From contig NZ_RJVG01000002.1 in NCBI RefSeq assembly GCF_003752155.1, forward strand, positions 186,001-250,000: 64,000 nt of DNA. The letters run 5' to 3'. Position numbers and translations under genes: made by a program. Each line of letters starts with the position of its first letter. Position 1 is the first letter of the stretch. Below are positions 8,524 to 16,514 of this stretch, piece by piece. The notes below the pieces were generated by a model, which saw only the letters and a program-made list of their open reading frames with translations, had not been told where the DNA came from and did no database searches. The DNA is from Mobilisporobacter senegalensis. Its GTDB lineage: Bacteria > Bacillota > Clostridia > Lachnospirales > Lachnospiraceae.

Positions 8524-8560
8524 ATAGTTAACCAAGTTAAATATTAAACAGGTTAACTAT
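8524..8560. promoter_or_regulatory. Probable MarR operators
   Basis: TTAACCAAGTTAA (8528-8540) is a 13-base palindrome with a three-base centre, and TTAAACAGGTTAA (8544-8556) is a near copy 16 bases further on. The whole also forms an inverted repeat of ATAGTTAACC (8524-8533) with GGTTAACTAT (8551-8560). The position just downstream of a perfect promoter and upstream of a marR gene suggests autorepression. Confidence 0.7.
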
Positions 8561-8637
8561 TTTTATTTGGTTGAAAGAACGAGATGGAACTGCATATGTG
8601 GGTTTGTGTAAAATGATATTCAAGAAAGGAGACGACC

Positions 8638-9099
8638 ATGACTGAAGATTATGGGAAACAAGTTTTTGAGATAATGGGTAAGATCCATAGAATTACACAC
8701 CTGGCTAAACCTGTTCTAAAAATTTCCAAGGGTGAATTTATGATGTTGACCCATATAGAAATGATTATGGAAAAACAAAAAAAAGAAAAAGATATGGCTC
8801 TAGGCGTAAGTGTGACCCAGATTAATAAATTATCAAAAGCATCCAGACCAGCCACATCTAAAATGCTTAACAGCTTAGAGGACAAAAATTATATTCAAAG
8901 AACAGTGTTTAAAAAGGATAAAAGAGTGGTTTATATAAGGATGACGGAGGAAGGTTCAAGGGTTTTGGAGGAAACGAAAGCTCAGTTTGGCCAATTTGCA
9001 GAGAATATATTTTTAAAACTGGGAGAGAAAGATGCCACAGAATTAATACGAATCTTTAATAAACTTTATCAAATTTTAAGCGAAGAGTATACAAAATAG
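8638..9099 (+). CDS. MarR family transcriptional regulator
   Basis: A 153-residue winged-helix repressor. The recognition region TQINKLSKASRPATSKMLNSLEDKNYIQR is followed by the wing FKKDKRVVYIRMTEEG, the normal MarR pattern. The N- and C-terminal helices would form the dimer interface. AAGGAG lies upstream of ATG 8638. The gene is 14 bases ahead of two ABC exporter genes and behind strong operator-like repeats. The likely job is to repress the exporter until a toxic ligand binds (inference from the common marR-efflux layout). The ligand is unknown. Confidence 0.92.
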   Translation: MTEDYGKQVFEIMGKIHRITHLAKPVLKISKGEFMMLTHIEMIMEKQKKEKDMALGVSVTQINKLSKASRPATSKMLNSLEDKNYIQRTVFKKDKRVVYIRMTEEGSRVLEETKAQFGQFAENIFLKLGEKDATELIRIFNKLYQILSEEYTK

Positions 9100-9113
9100 A
9101 AAGGGACATAAAA

Positions 9114-11360
9114 ATGCTAAAATTGTTAAAATATTTGAAACAATCTGCAATACAGGTCTTAATTATCATTGTATTGTTAGTATTACAATCTTATTGTGAC
9201 TTGTCATTGCCTGAATACACATCAAAAATAGTAAATGTAGGTATACAGCAAGGCGGCGTTGAGCAGGCATTGCCAACTGCTATTAGAGCCTCACAATTAG
9301 ATAAATTGTTATTATTTGTAGATGATAATGACAAAGATTTCGTGAAGGATAATTATAAACGTATAAGTAAAGATACTTTAAATGACAAAGATTATAAATC
9401 TTATTTAAAATCATATAGCGCACTAGAAAAGGAAGATTTATATCTTTTAAACACAAAAAATAATGAGACCATCGATCATTTAAAAGAAATTATCAGTAAA
9501 GCATATTTACCACTTTCACTTTTTGAAGGGGATAGTGAACAAGCAATAAAAGTTCAGGAAAGCTTTAAGGCAGGATTGCCAAAAGAGATGGCAGATCAGG
9601 ACATATTCGTTATACTTTCACAGATGCCAGGGGAGCAGTTAGATAGTATATTAGATAAATTTGAAGAACAGTTTAAACAAATGCCGGATTCTATTATGGA
9701 TCAGATGGCAATTACCGCAGTGAAAAATGAATACATTGCAATTGGAATTGACATGGATAAACTTCAGATGAATTTCATACTGGTAGCTGGTGGAAAGATG
9801 TTAGGCCTTGCTTTATTATCTATGATTGCAACCGTTATTGTTGGATATTTTGCAGCAAGGGTAGCGGCTAATTTAGGAAGAAATTTAAGAAGCCGTGTAT
9901 TCCGCAAAGTAGTATCATTTTCAAATAATGAATTTGATCATTTCTCGACGGCATCATTGATTACCAGAAGTACAAATGATATCCAACAGATTCAGACATT
10001 GATGGTATTTTTACTCAGAATTATATTCTATGCACCTATCCTGGGAGTTGGCGGAATTATTAAAGCACTAAATACAAATACCTCCATGGCGTGGATTATC
10101 GCAGTTGCTGTTATGTCTATTTTAACTTTGGTGCTTGTGATTTTTGCAGTTGCAATGCCAAAATTTAAAAAAATGCAGGATTTACTAGATAAGTTAAACT
10201 TAGTAACACGTGAGATTCTGACCGGATTGCCTGTAATTCGGGCATTTAGTACACAAAAACATGAAGTGAACCGTTTTGATGAAGCAAATAAAAATCTTAA
10301 TAAAACGAATTTATTCGTCTTTCGAACCATGACATTTATGATGCCCCTTATGATGTTGATTATGAATATAATTACAGTTCTTATTATGTGGAAGGGTGCA
10401 CATGGTGTGGATGCAGGTAATATGCAGGTTGGGGATCTTATGGCATTTATTCAGTATACTATGCAGATCATTATGTCATTCTTTATGATTTCCATGGTTT
10501 CAATTATGCTGCCTAGAGCTTCAGTTTCTGCGGTACGTATTGTTGAAGTACTGGATATGAAAGCTACCATTGAAGACCCAACGAGCACACAGCCAACGGT
10601 AATGGATAAAAAAGGTGTAGTAGAATTTGATCATGTACATTTTCGATATCCTAATGCAGAGGAAGATGTTCTGTCAGATATTACCTTTACGGCAAAACCT
10701 GGAGAAACTACAGCAATCATTGGAAGTACAGGAAGCGGTAAAAGTACTTTAATTAATTTAATCCCGAGATTTTATGATGTTACCGATGGAGAGATAAAAG
10801 TAGAGGGTGTAGACATCCGAAATATTACATTACATGATTTAAGGGATAAATTAGGCTATGTTCCCCAAAAAGGTGTTTTATTCTCCGGGACCATTGATTC
10901 TAATATCCGTTATGGAAAACAGGATGCTACAGAACAAGATTTGGAAAAGGCTGCAAGAATTGCCCAGGCTGCCCAATTCATAGACGAAAAACCGGAAAAA
11001 TATAATGAAAGTATTTCCCAAGGAGGAACAAATGTATCAGGCGGTCAAAAACAAAGGTTATCTATTGCCAGAGCCATTGCCAAGGATCCGGATATCTATA
11101 TTTTTGATGACAGCTTCTCAGCATTAGACTATAAAACAGATATTACCCTTAGAAAAGCGTTAAAAGAAGAAATAAAAGACGCTACAGTAATTATCGTAGC
11201 TCAAAGAATTAGTACGATTTTAAATGCAGACCAGATCCTTGTATTAGATGAAGGCAGAATTGTAGGAAAGGGAACACACAAGGAACTTCTTAATACTTGT
11301 GAAGTATATAAACAGATTGCATTATCACAATTATCAAAGGAGGAACTAGAGAATGAGTAA
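9114..11360 (+). CDS. ABC exporter, heterodimer half with degenerate ATP site
   Basis: Fused membrane and ATPase domains, 748 residues. After the first helix (about 10-30) there is a long extracytoplasmic insertion (about 50-210) before the remaining transmembrane helices. The ATPase domain has Walker A GSTGSGKST (about 537-545), signature VSGGQ and Walker B IYIFDDSFSALD (about 660-671). The catalytic glutamate is replaced by aspartate, as in the non-hydrolysing site of heterodimeric exporters such as TM287/288 or BmrCD. It pairs with the next gene, which it overlaps by eight bases. Probable drug or lipid exporter under MarR control. The insertion makes it longer than the usual ~600 residues. 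Confidence 0.93.
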   Translation: MLKLLKYLKQSAIQVLIIIVLLVLQSYCDLSLPEYTSKIVNVGIQQGGVEQALPTAIRASQLDKLLLFVDDNDKDFVKDNYKRISKDTLNDKDYKSYLKSYSALEKEDLYLLNTKNNETIDHLKEIISKAYLPLSLFEGDSEQAIKVQESFKAGLPKEMADQDIFVILSQMPGEQLDSILDKFEEQFKQMPDSIMDQMAITAVKNEYIAIGIDMDKLQMNFILVAGGKMLGLALLSMIATVIVGYFAARVAANLGRNLRSRVFRKVVSFSNNEFDHFSTASLITRSTNDIQQIQTLMVFLLRIIFYAPILGVGGIIKALNTNTSMAWIIAVAVMSILTLVLVIFAVAMPKFKKMQDLLDKLNLVTREILTGLPVIRAFSTQKHEVNRFDEANKNLNKTNLFVFRTMTFMMPLMMLIMNIITVLIMWKGAHGVDAGNMQVGDLMAFIQYTMQIIMSFFMISMVSIMLPRASVSAVRIVEVLDMKATIEDPTSTQPTVMDKKGVVEFDHVHFRYPNAEEDVLSDITFTAKPGETTAIIGSTGSGKSTLINLIPRFYDVTDGEIKVEGVDIRNITLHDLRDKLGYVPQKGVLFSGTIDSNIRYGKQDATEQDLEKAARIAQAAQFIDEKPEKYNESISQGGTNVSGGQKQRLSIARAIAKDPDIYIFDDSFSALDYKTDITLRKALKEEIKDATVIIVAQRISTILNADQILVLDEGRIVGKGTHKELLNTCEVYKQIALSQLSKEELENE

Positions 11361-13197
11361 TGAGAGACAGCATCGTCCTAAGGGAGGCGGACCTATGGGT
11401 CCCGGTGGAATGGGCCCGGCGGAAAAAGCAAAAGATTTCAAAGGTTCCATAAAAAAACTTAGTTCCTATATGGGACAATATAAATTAGGATTATTTTTTG
11501 TATTGGTCTTTTCCATTGGAAGTACAGTCTTTGGAATTATTGGACCCAAAATATTAGGTACAGCTACAACAGAATTATTTAATGGTTTAATGGCAAAAGT
11601 ATCCGGTACGGGCTCCATTGATTTTGATGGAATAAAAAATACATTATTAATATTATTAGGTTTATATGGTGTAAGTACATTATTTTCACTGATACAAGGA
11701 TTTATTATGACAGGTATTGCACAGAAAGTAATTTATAAGTTAAGAAATCAACTGTCTGAAAAGATTCAGCGCATGCCAATGAAATACTTCGATTCCAAAA
11801 CCCATGGTGAGGTATTATCAAGAGTAACCAATGATGTGGATACTTTAAGTCAAGGTTTAAATCAAACAATAACACAGACGATTACATCCATAACAACTGT
11901 AATTGGTGTATTATATATGATGATTTCTATAAGTGCCATGATGACTATTACGGCAATTCTGACTTTGCCACTATCTACATTTTTGATTATGTTTATCGTT
12001 AAGAAATCCCAGAAATACTTTGTATCACAACAAGAATATCTTGGCAAAGTCAACGGTCAGGTAGAAGAGGTCTACTCAGGCCAGAATATTGTGAAAGTAT
12101 TTAATGGGGAAGAAGAGGTCATTAAAGAATTTGATAAAGCAAATGAGAGCCTTTTTAATTCCGCTTGGAAATCTCAATTTTTATCAGGTTTAATGCAGCC
12201 TATCATGGGATTCATAGGAAATATCGGGTATGTGATTGTATCCATTCTTGGTGGTTATTTAGCTATTAAGAAGACAATTGAAGTTGGTGATATCCAGTCA
12301 TTTATCCAATATGTAAGAAGTTTTAACCAGCCTTTATCACAAATAGCACAAATATCAAATCAATTTCAATCCATGGCAGCAGCTGCTGAGAGAGTTTTTG
12401 AATTTTTAGGTGAAGAAGAGGAAGATCAGATTGTAGAGAATCCTGTATCTATAGAAGGATTGGAAGGAAGTGTAGAATTTAGAAATGTACACTTTGGTTA
12501 TAACCCGGACAATACGATCATCAATGATTTTAGTGCTAAAATAAAGCCTGGACAAAAAGTTGCCATTGTTGGACCTACAGGTGCCGGTAAGACTACGATG
12601 ATTAAACTTCTTATGAGATTCTATGATGTGAATGAAGGGGCGATTCTTATTGATGGTCATGATATAAGGGACTTTAATCGTAATGAACTTCGTGAAATGT
12701 TTGGTATGGTATTACAGGATACCTGGTTATTCAATGGAAGTATAAAGGAGAATATTAGATACGGACGCTTAAATGCTACCGATGAAGAAGTAATAGAGGC
12801 AGCAAAAGCGGCTCATGTACATCATTTTGTACAGACATTGCCAGATGGATATAATATGATTCTAAATGAAGAAGCAAGTAATGTATCCCAAGGACAGAAA
12901 CAATTATTAACCATTGCAAGAGCTATCCTGGCAGATCCTAAGATTCTGATTCTGGATGAAGCCACAAGTTCTGTAGACACCAGAACTGAAATAAGAATCC
13001 AGAAAGCAATGGATAACCTTATGAAGGGCAGAACAAGTTTTGTCATTGCCCATAGACTTTCAACAATCAGAGATGCAGACCTGATCCTGGTAATGAAAGA
13101 CGGAGATATCATTGAACAGGGTAATCATGAAGAATTATTAGCTGCTAAGGGCTTTTACGAAAAACTCTATAATTCACAATGGGAGAAAACAGCTTAG
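11353..13197 (+). CDS. ABC exporter, heterodimer half with catalytic Walker B
   Basis: A 614-residue fused permease-ATPase. A glycine/proline-rich N-terminal tail (HRPKGGGPMGPGGMGP) is followed by six predicted helices. The ATPase domain has Walker A GPTGAGKTT (about 407-415) and Walker B ILILDEATSSVD (about 530-541) with the catalytic glutamate. Its signature is degenerate (VSQGQ). With the partner's VSGGQ and DD motif, this gives one competent and one degenerate ATP site, the expected asymmetric heterodimer. It starts inside the end of the previous gene (ATGAGTAATG), implying translational coupling. The substrate is not known. Confidence 0.94.
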   Translation: MSNERQHRPKGGGPMGPGGMGPAEKAKDFKGSIKKLSSYMGQYKLGLFFVLVFSIGSTVFGIIGPKILGTATTELFNGLMAKVSGTGSIDFDGIKNTLLILLGLYGVSTLFSLIQGFIMTGIAQKVIYKLRNQLSEKIQRMPMKYFDSKTHGEVLSRVTNDVDTLSQGLNQTITQTITSITTVIGVLYMMISISAMMTITAILTLPLSTFLIMFIVKKSQKYFVSQQEYLGKVNGQVEEVYSGQNIVKVFNGEEEVIKEFDKANESLFNSAWKSQFLSGLMQPIMGFIGNIGYVIVSILGGYLAIKKTIEVGDIQSFIQYVRSFNQPLSQIAQISNQFQSMAAAAERVFEFLGEEEEDQIVENPVSIEGLEGSVEFRNVHFGYNPDNTIINDFSAKIKPGQKVAIVGPTGAGKTTMIKLLMRFYDVNEGAILIDGHDIRDFNRNELREMFGMVLQDTWLFNGSIKENIRYGRLNATDEEVIEAAKAAHVHHFVQTLPDGYNMILNEEASNVSQGQKQLLTIARAILADPKILILDEATSSVDTRTEIRIQKAMDNLMKGRTSFVIAHRLSTIRDADLILVMKDGDIIEQGNHEELLAAKGFYEKLYNSQWEKTA

Positions 13198-13209
13198 GAG
13201 ACAATAAGA

Positions 13210-13340
13210 ATAAATTATTTTTACTGCAGGCAGGCTTGCCTGCAACGTACAAAGAGGCAGTTGGTAGCTTGCTTACCAAGCTGCCTCTTTTGTGAAGTGT
13301 AGGGTAGACGAAGTCTATCCCTGCAATAAAAGTAATTTAT
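13210..13340. repeat. Compound inverted-repeat element with internal hairpins
   Basis: Outer arms 13210-13230 and 13320-13340 pair over 21 positions with one mismatch and one G-T. Inside are a GCAGGCA/TGCCTGC hairpin (13226-13243, competing with the outer stem), a strong stem at 13251-13290, and GGGTAGAC-GAA-GTCTATCC (13302-13320). The layout resembles a branched structured RNA or a small palindromic mobile remnant. No coding potential was seen. Confidence 0.6.
13251..13291 (+). terminator. Intrinsic terminator of the ABC exporter operon
   Basis: AAAGAGGCAG plus TTGGTA pairs with TACCAA plus CTGCCTCTTT, a 16-bp stem with a one-base bulge, ending in TCTTTT. It is 53 bases after the exporter stop. 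Confidence 0.75.
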
Positions 13341-13360
13341 GACTGTTCTGTTTCACTGGA

Positions 13361-13437
13361 CCTAAGACCGCCATAGAAAAAGGGAACATCCCCGGATTTA
13401 TCCGAAGGATGTTCCCTTTTTCTATGGCGGTCTTAGG
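13361..13437. terminator. Perfect 31-bp inverted repeat, probable bidirectional terminator
   Basis: The arms at 13361-13391 and 13407-13437 are perfectly complementary over 31 bases, with a small inner stem CGGAT-TT-ATCCG in the loop. The central part reads AAAAAGGGAACATCC / GGATGTTCCCTTTTT, the usual form of a two-way terminator. The outer 16 bases of each arm are palindromic beyond what termination needs. It lies 34 bases beyond the stop of the minus-strand chemotaxis receptor gene. Confidence 0.8.
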
Positions 13438-13471
13438 CTAGTAATCTGGCGGGTCATAGCTATGGCCACCC

Positions 13472-14920
13472 CTACTCCACAAGTGAAGTAGACAATTTAC
13501 CGATCTCCTGTAATTTCCCATTCAATTCCTTAATCGAATGATTCTGTTCGTAAAGAGAATTAGATATATTTTCAATCATAGCAGAATTCTCTTCAGAAGT
13601 TGCAACAATTGTTTCTAATTCACCTTGAATAATATCGAAAGAAGTCTTTACCTTCTCAATAGCAGTATATTCTTTCTGCACCAGGGTATTGGATTCCTTT
13701 GAGGAAGAATCTATTTCATGGAAGAAAGCTATTAATTTAGAAACTTCTGTCATCCCTAAATTTACTGATTCTGATCCAGAGCCTATCTTTGTTGATACAT
13801 CTATTGTCGTATCTGAAAGATTATTTAAGATATCCTGAATATTTGAAGAAGCAGTGCTGCTTTGATTTGCTAAATTACGTATTTCATCCGCAACAACAGC
13901 AAAGCCTTTTCCATGTTCTCCTGCCCTTGCTGCTTCAATTGATGCATTCAAAGATAAAAGATTGGTTTGTTCAGCTATTGATGCAATTTCCTCTAATATA
14001 ACATTAATTTGTCCCATTTGCTTTAAGAGATATTCAGTAGCTGTTTTTGCAGAAGTCACCGTCGATTCTACATCTTCCATAGAATTCTTCAGATTCTTAA
14101 TGCCGCTATTTCCTTCGCTCACAGAGCGGATGACTTTAGAAAAACTCTCATCCAGTTGATGTGCATATTTATAATTTTTATCTATTTGCTTATTGGCATA
14201 AACAAACTTATCATTTATTAAAATTGTAGCCTGGGTTGATTCTTCCACGACGTGGTTCATCTGGCTGGAAGATTCAGAGATGGAATCTGATAAAGCCGCA
14301 ATATCTGCAATGGAATTCTCACTAACTAATATAGCATCATGGAGATTTTTTACTGTATTTTGAATTTTTTCTGATGTAGCAGCCAATTCCTCATGCTGAC
14401 TTTGAACTTTATCTAAGGCTTCTTCACTGTTATGTAATAAAGTTTCTCCACGTTTCGTTGCAACATATAGCATAACTGCCATGGCGGCATAAATAAATAA
14501 TCCAATAATAATACCTCCCATATCATAATCTTGTCCACCTAAGTAGGCAGGATTTATAAATAGGGCAATAACGCAGGCAATGAGATAAATAGCAGAGTAG
14601 AAGATAATAATAGCTGATTTAAAATACAGGGTAGCCATTGCCAGAATTAAAAAACTAACAATAAAAGTTCTATTGGAACCTCCCAATAATATTGAAGAAA
14701 GAAGTATTGCCATTCCTATTATGGTTATGATACTTGATCCTTTGATTGTATCATTGATTTTTGTAAACAGAAGGATAGTCGAAATAATCGAAGCAGAAAA
14801 CATAGATGCTCCAATGATTATGGAATTGTAATTAAACCCTCGGACACCAAGAGTGATACAAAGTAGTAACACAGAACAAATCCATGTTGTTATAACGTTT
14901 ATTAAATGTATCTTTTTCAT
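13472..14920 (-). CDS. Methyl-accepting chemotaxis protein with six-helix membrane domain
   Basis: Chemoreceptor of 482 residues. Instead of an external sensor between two helices, the first ~155 residues form about six closely spaced transmembrane helices with short loops (ending [13 protein letters not shown]), and no clear HAMP domain follows. The remainder is a cytoplasmic signalling domain with the conserved hairpin tip [20 protein letters not shown], which contacts CheA and CheW. The signal is probably sensed within or at the membrane (inference). ATG 14920 follows a purine-rich stretch (AAGGGAGGGAC on the minus strand). The gene stands alone, and no che genes are nearby. Confidence 0.92.
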   Translation of the reverse strand: MKKIHLINVITTWICSVLLLCITLGVRGFNYNSIIIGASMFSASIISTILLFTKINDTIKGSSIITIIGMAILLSSILLGGSNRTFIVSFLILAMATLYFKSAIIIFYSAIYLIACVIALFINPAYLGGQDYDMGGIIIGLFIYAAMAVMLYVATKRGETLLHNSEEALDKVQSQHEELAATSEKIQNTVKNLHDAILVSENSIADIAALSDSISESSSQMNHVVEESTQATILINDKFVYANKQIDKNYKYAHQLDESFSKVIRSVSEGNSGIKNLKNSMEDVESTVTSAKTATEYLLKQMGQINVILEEIASIAEQTNLLSLNASIEAARAGEHGKGFAVVADEIRNLANQSSTASSNIQDILNNLSDTTIDVSTKIGSGSESVNLGMTEVSKLIAFFHEIDSSSKESNTLVQKEYTAIEKVKTSFDIIQGELETIVATSEENSAMIENISNSLYEQNHSIKELNGKLQEIGKLSTSLVE

Positions 14921-15291
14921 TAATTTTTAGTCCCTCCCTTAAGCAATATGTATAATTATAGCATTCCAGCAAGAAAATTGGAATAATATATTAAAAAAAA
15001 GATAATATTGGTAAGTTCTGCAATAAAACTAAAATTGCAGGGATTTATCAATATATGAGAAGTGACTTCCCTGTGGATGAGGATTTAGTAATATAAAAGA
15101 CTTTATTTACTATATATTTAGACAGGATATACTATGGATAATTGAAATAAAATCTTGCTTTTAGGCAGATATGATGTTATATAATATTATTATCCGGGTA
15201 ATTGGGAACCCTTTTCTGTGTTGGAACAATCATAACCACAGTCAGGAGTTTGGAAAATGCCTGAATATTATCATGAGAAAGAAGTGAGCAG
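14921..15291. other. 371-base intergenic region between divergent genes
   Basis: AT-rich upstream region shared by the receptor gene (minus) and mscL (plus). I see a small CTGCAAT/ATTGCAG hairpin at 15018-15040 and a short GGGT..ACCC pairing followed by TTTT around 15196-15214. There is no ORF of useful length, no convincing promoter pair and no riboswitch that I recognise. Confidence 0.5.
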
Positions 15292-15774
15292 ATGTCCCAT
15301 AATAAAAAAGGATTCATACAGGAATTCAAGACTTTTGCAATGAGAGGTAATGTAATTGATCTTGCAGTTGGTGTGATTATAGGCGCAGCTTTTCAAAAAA
15401 TAGTAACGTCTTTCGTGAATGACTTAATCATGCCAATTATTGGGCTGATTACCGGCGGGGAAAATTTTAATGAACAATTTTTGATCTTAAAGATTCCTGA
15501 GAATGTTGACAGAACTGCAGTAACATCAATTGATATAGCACAGAAATTAGGAGTAACAACATTTAATTATGGTTCATTTATTGGTACAATCATTGATTTC
15601 CTTATTGTAGCTTTTGTAATTTTTATCATGGTAAAGGGAATAAATAAGATGACTTTAAGTAGTAAAAAGGAAGAAGTTGCAGAAGCTCAGGGAACTAAAA
15701 AATGCCCATTCTGTCAGAGCGAAATAGCAGCAAAGGCAAATCGATGCCCTTATTGTACATCGAATATTGAGTAA
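15292..15774 (+). CDS. mscL: Large-conductance mechanosensitive channel with C-terminal zinc ribbon
   Basis: MscL opens under membrane tension to release solutes during osmotic downshock. The family start is clear: FKTFAMRGNVIDLAVGVIIGAAF, then VNDLIMPIIGLITGG. The second helix is FIGTIIDFLIVAFVIFIMVKGIN. After the channel, about residue 130, comes a treble-clef-like zinc ribbon with paired cysteines (CPFCQSEI and CPYCTSNI) in place of the usual charged tail; this makes the protein 160 residues against about 136 for E. coli. The ribosome site is not strong (AGAAAGAAGTGAG). It is followed 23 bases later by an isochorismatase-like gene. Confidence 0.95.
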   Translation: MSHNKKGFIQEFKTFAMRGNVIDLAVGVIIGAAFQKIVTSFVNDLIMPIIGLITGGENFNEQFLILKIPENVDRTAVTSIDIAQKLGVTTFNYGSFIGTIIDFLIVAFVIFIMVKGINKMTLSSKKEEVAEAQGTKKCPFCQSEIAAKANRCPYCTSNIE

Positions 15775-15797
15775 TAATTTTAATTGGAGGAAAAATT

Positions 15798-16343
15798 ATG
15801 AGGATATTAGCAGAAGATACAATCGGTTTAATCATTGACTATCAAGACCGGATTATACCGGTTATGGATAAAAGAGAAGAGCTGATCTATAATACCATTA
15901 AATTAATCAAGGGACTTAAAACTTTACAAATTCCATTAGTCGTATCCCAGCAATATACAAAGGGACTTGGTGACACTATAGAATCAATCAAAGATGCACT
16001 TAGTGAAGAGTGTTCATATTATGATAAATTAACATTTAGTTGTCTGGATAATACAGAGATCTCTGATCAAATTAAAAGTTATAATAAAAAGAATATAGTT
16101 GTATGTGGAATTGAGGCACATGTTTGTGTTCTGCAAACAGTAATCGATCTTGTAGCGGCAGGTTATAATGTGATCATAGTTGAAGATTGTATAACTTCCA
16201 GAAAGATTCATGATAAAGAGATCGCCCTGAAAAGATTTGCCGGGGAAGGAGTAATTTTTGCAACCTATGAATCCATTTTATTTGAATTAACAAGAGAAGC
16301 TGGGAATGAAACGTTTAAGGCAATTTCAAAAATAATAAAATAG
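15798..16343 (+). CDS. Isochorismatase family cysteine hydrolase
   Basis: A 181-residue alpha/beta hydrolase. The catalytic triad can be placed as Asp in LIIDYQDRIIPVM, Lys in YYDKLTFSC and Cys in CGIEAHVCVLQT, with the family's cis-peptide region just before the Cys. Members act on isochorismate, nicotinamide, ureidoacrylate or similar amides and ethers. The short form without extra domains is closest to the YcaC/hydrolase group, and the substrate is unknown. GGAGG precedes the ATG. It is probably co-transcribed with mscL and is closed by a strong terminator. Confidence 0.88.
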   Translation: MRILAEDTIGLIIDYQDRIIPVMDKREELIYNTIKLIKGLKTLQIPLVVSQQYTKGLGDTIESIKDALSEECSYYDKLTFSCLDNTEISDQIKSYNKKNIVVCGIEAHVCVLQTVIDLVAAGYNVIIVEDCITSRKIHDKEIALKRFAGEGVIFATYESILFELTREAGNETFKAISKIIK

Positions 16344-16347
16344 AACG

Positions 16348-16385
16348 AGCTTCAGGTATGGTATCACTGTACCTGAAGCTTTTAT
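16348..16385 (+). terminator. Intrinsic terminator after isochorismatase-like gene
   Basis: AGCTTCAGGTA (16348-16358) pairs perfectly with TACCTGAAGCT (16370-16380) and is followed by TTTTA. Confidence 0.88.
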
Positions 16386-16414
16386 AAAAAAAATTTTTAT
16401 TTATGGCAATCAAC

Positions 16415-16443
16415 TTGACAAGGATAGTATTATTGTATACAAT
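16415..16443 (+). promoter_or_regulatory. Promoter with overlapping palindromic operator
   Basis: TTGACA (16415-16420) and TACAAT (16438-16443) are 17 bases apart. The perfect 12-base palindrome ATTGTATACAAT (16432-16443) covers the -10. It resembles the GT..AC half-site pattern bound by FadR-subfamily GntR proteins, and this operon ends with such a gene. Negative autoregulation is therefore likely (inference). Confidence 0.75.
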
Positions 16444-16514
16444 CTAAGAAATTATATATTTAAACATAAAAAAAGAATAATAATACGTAATAATCATGTT
16501 AAGGAGAATGAAAT

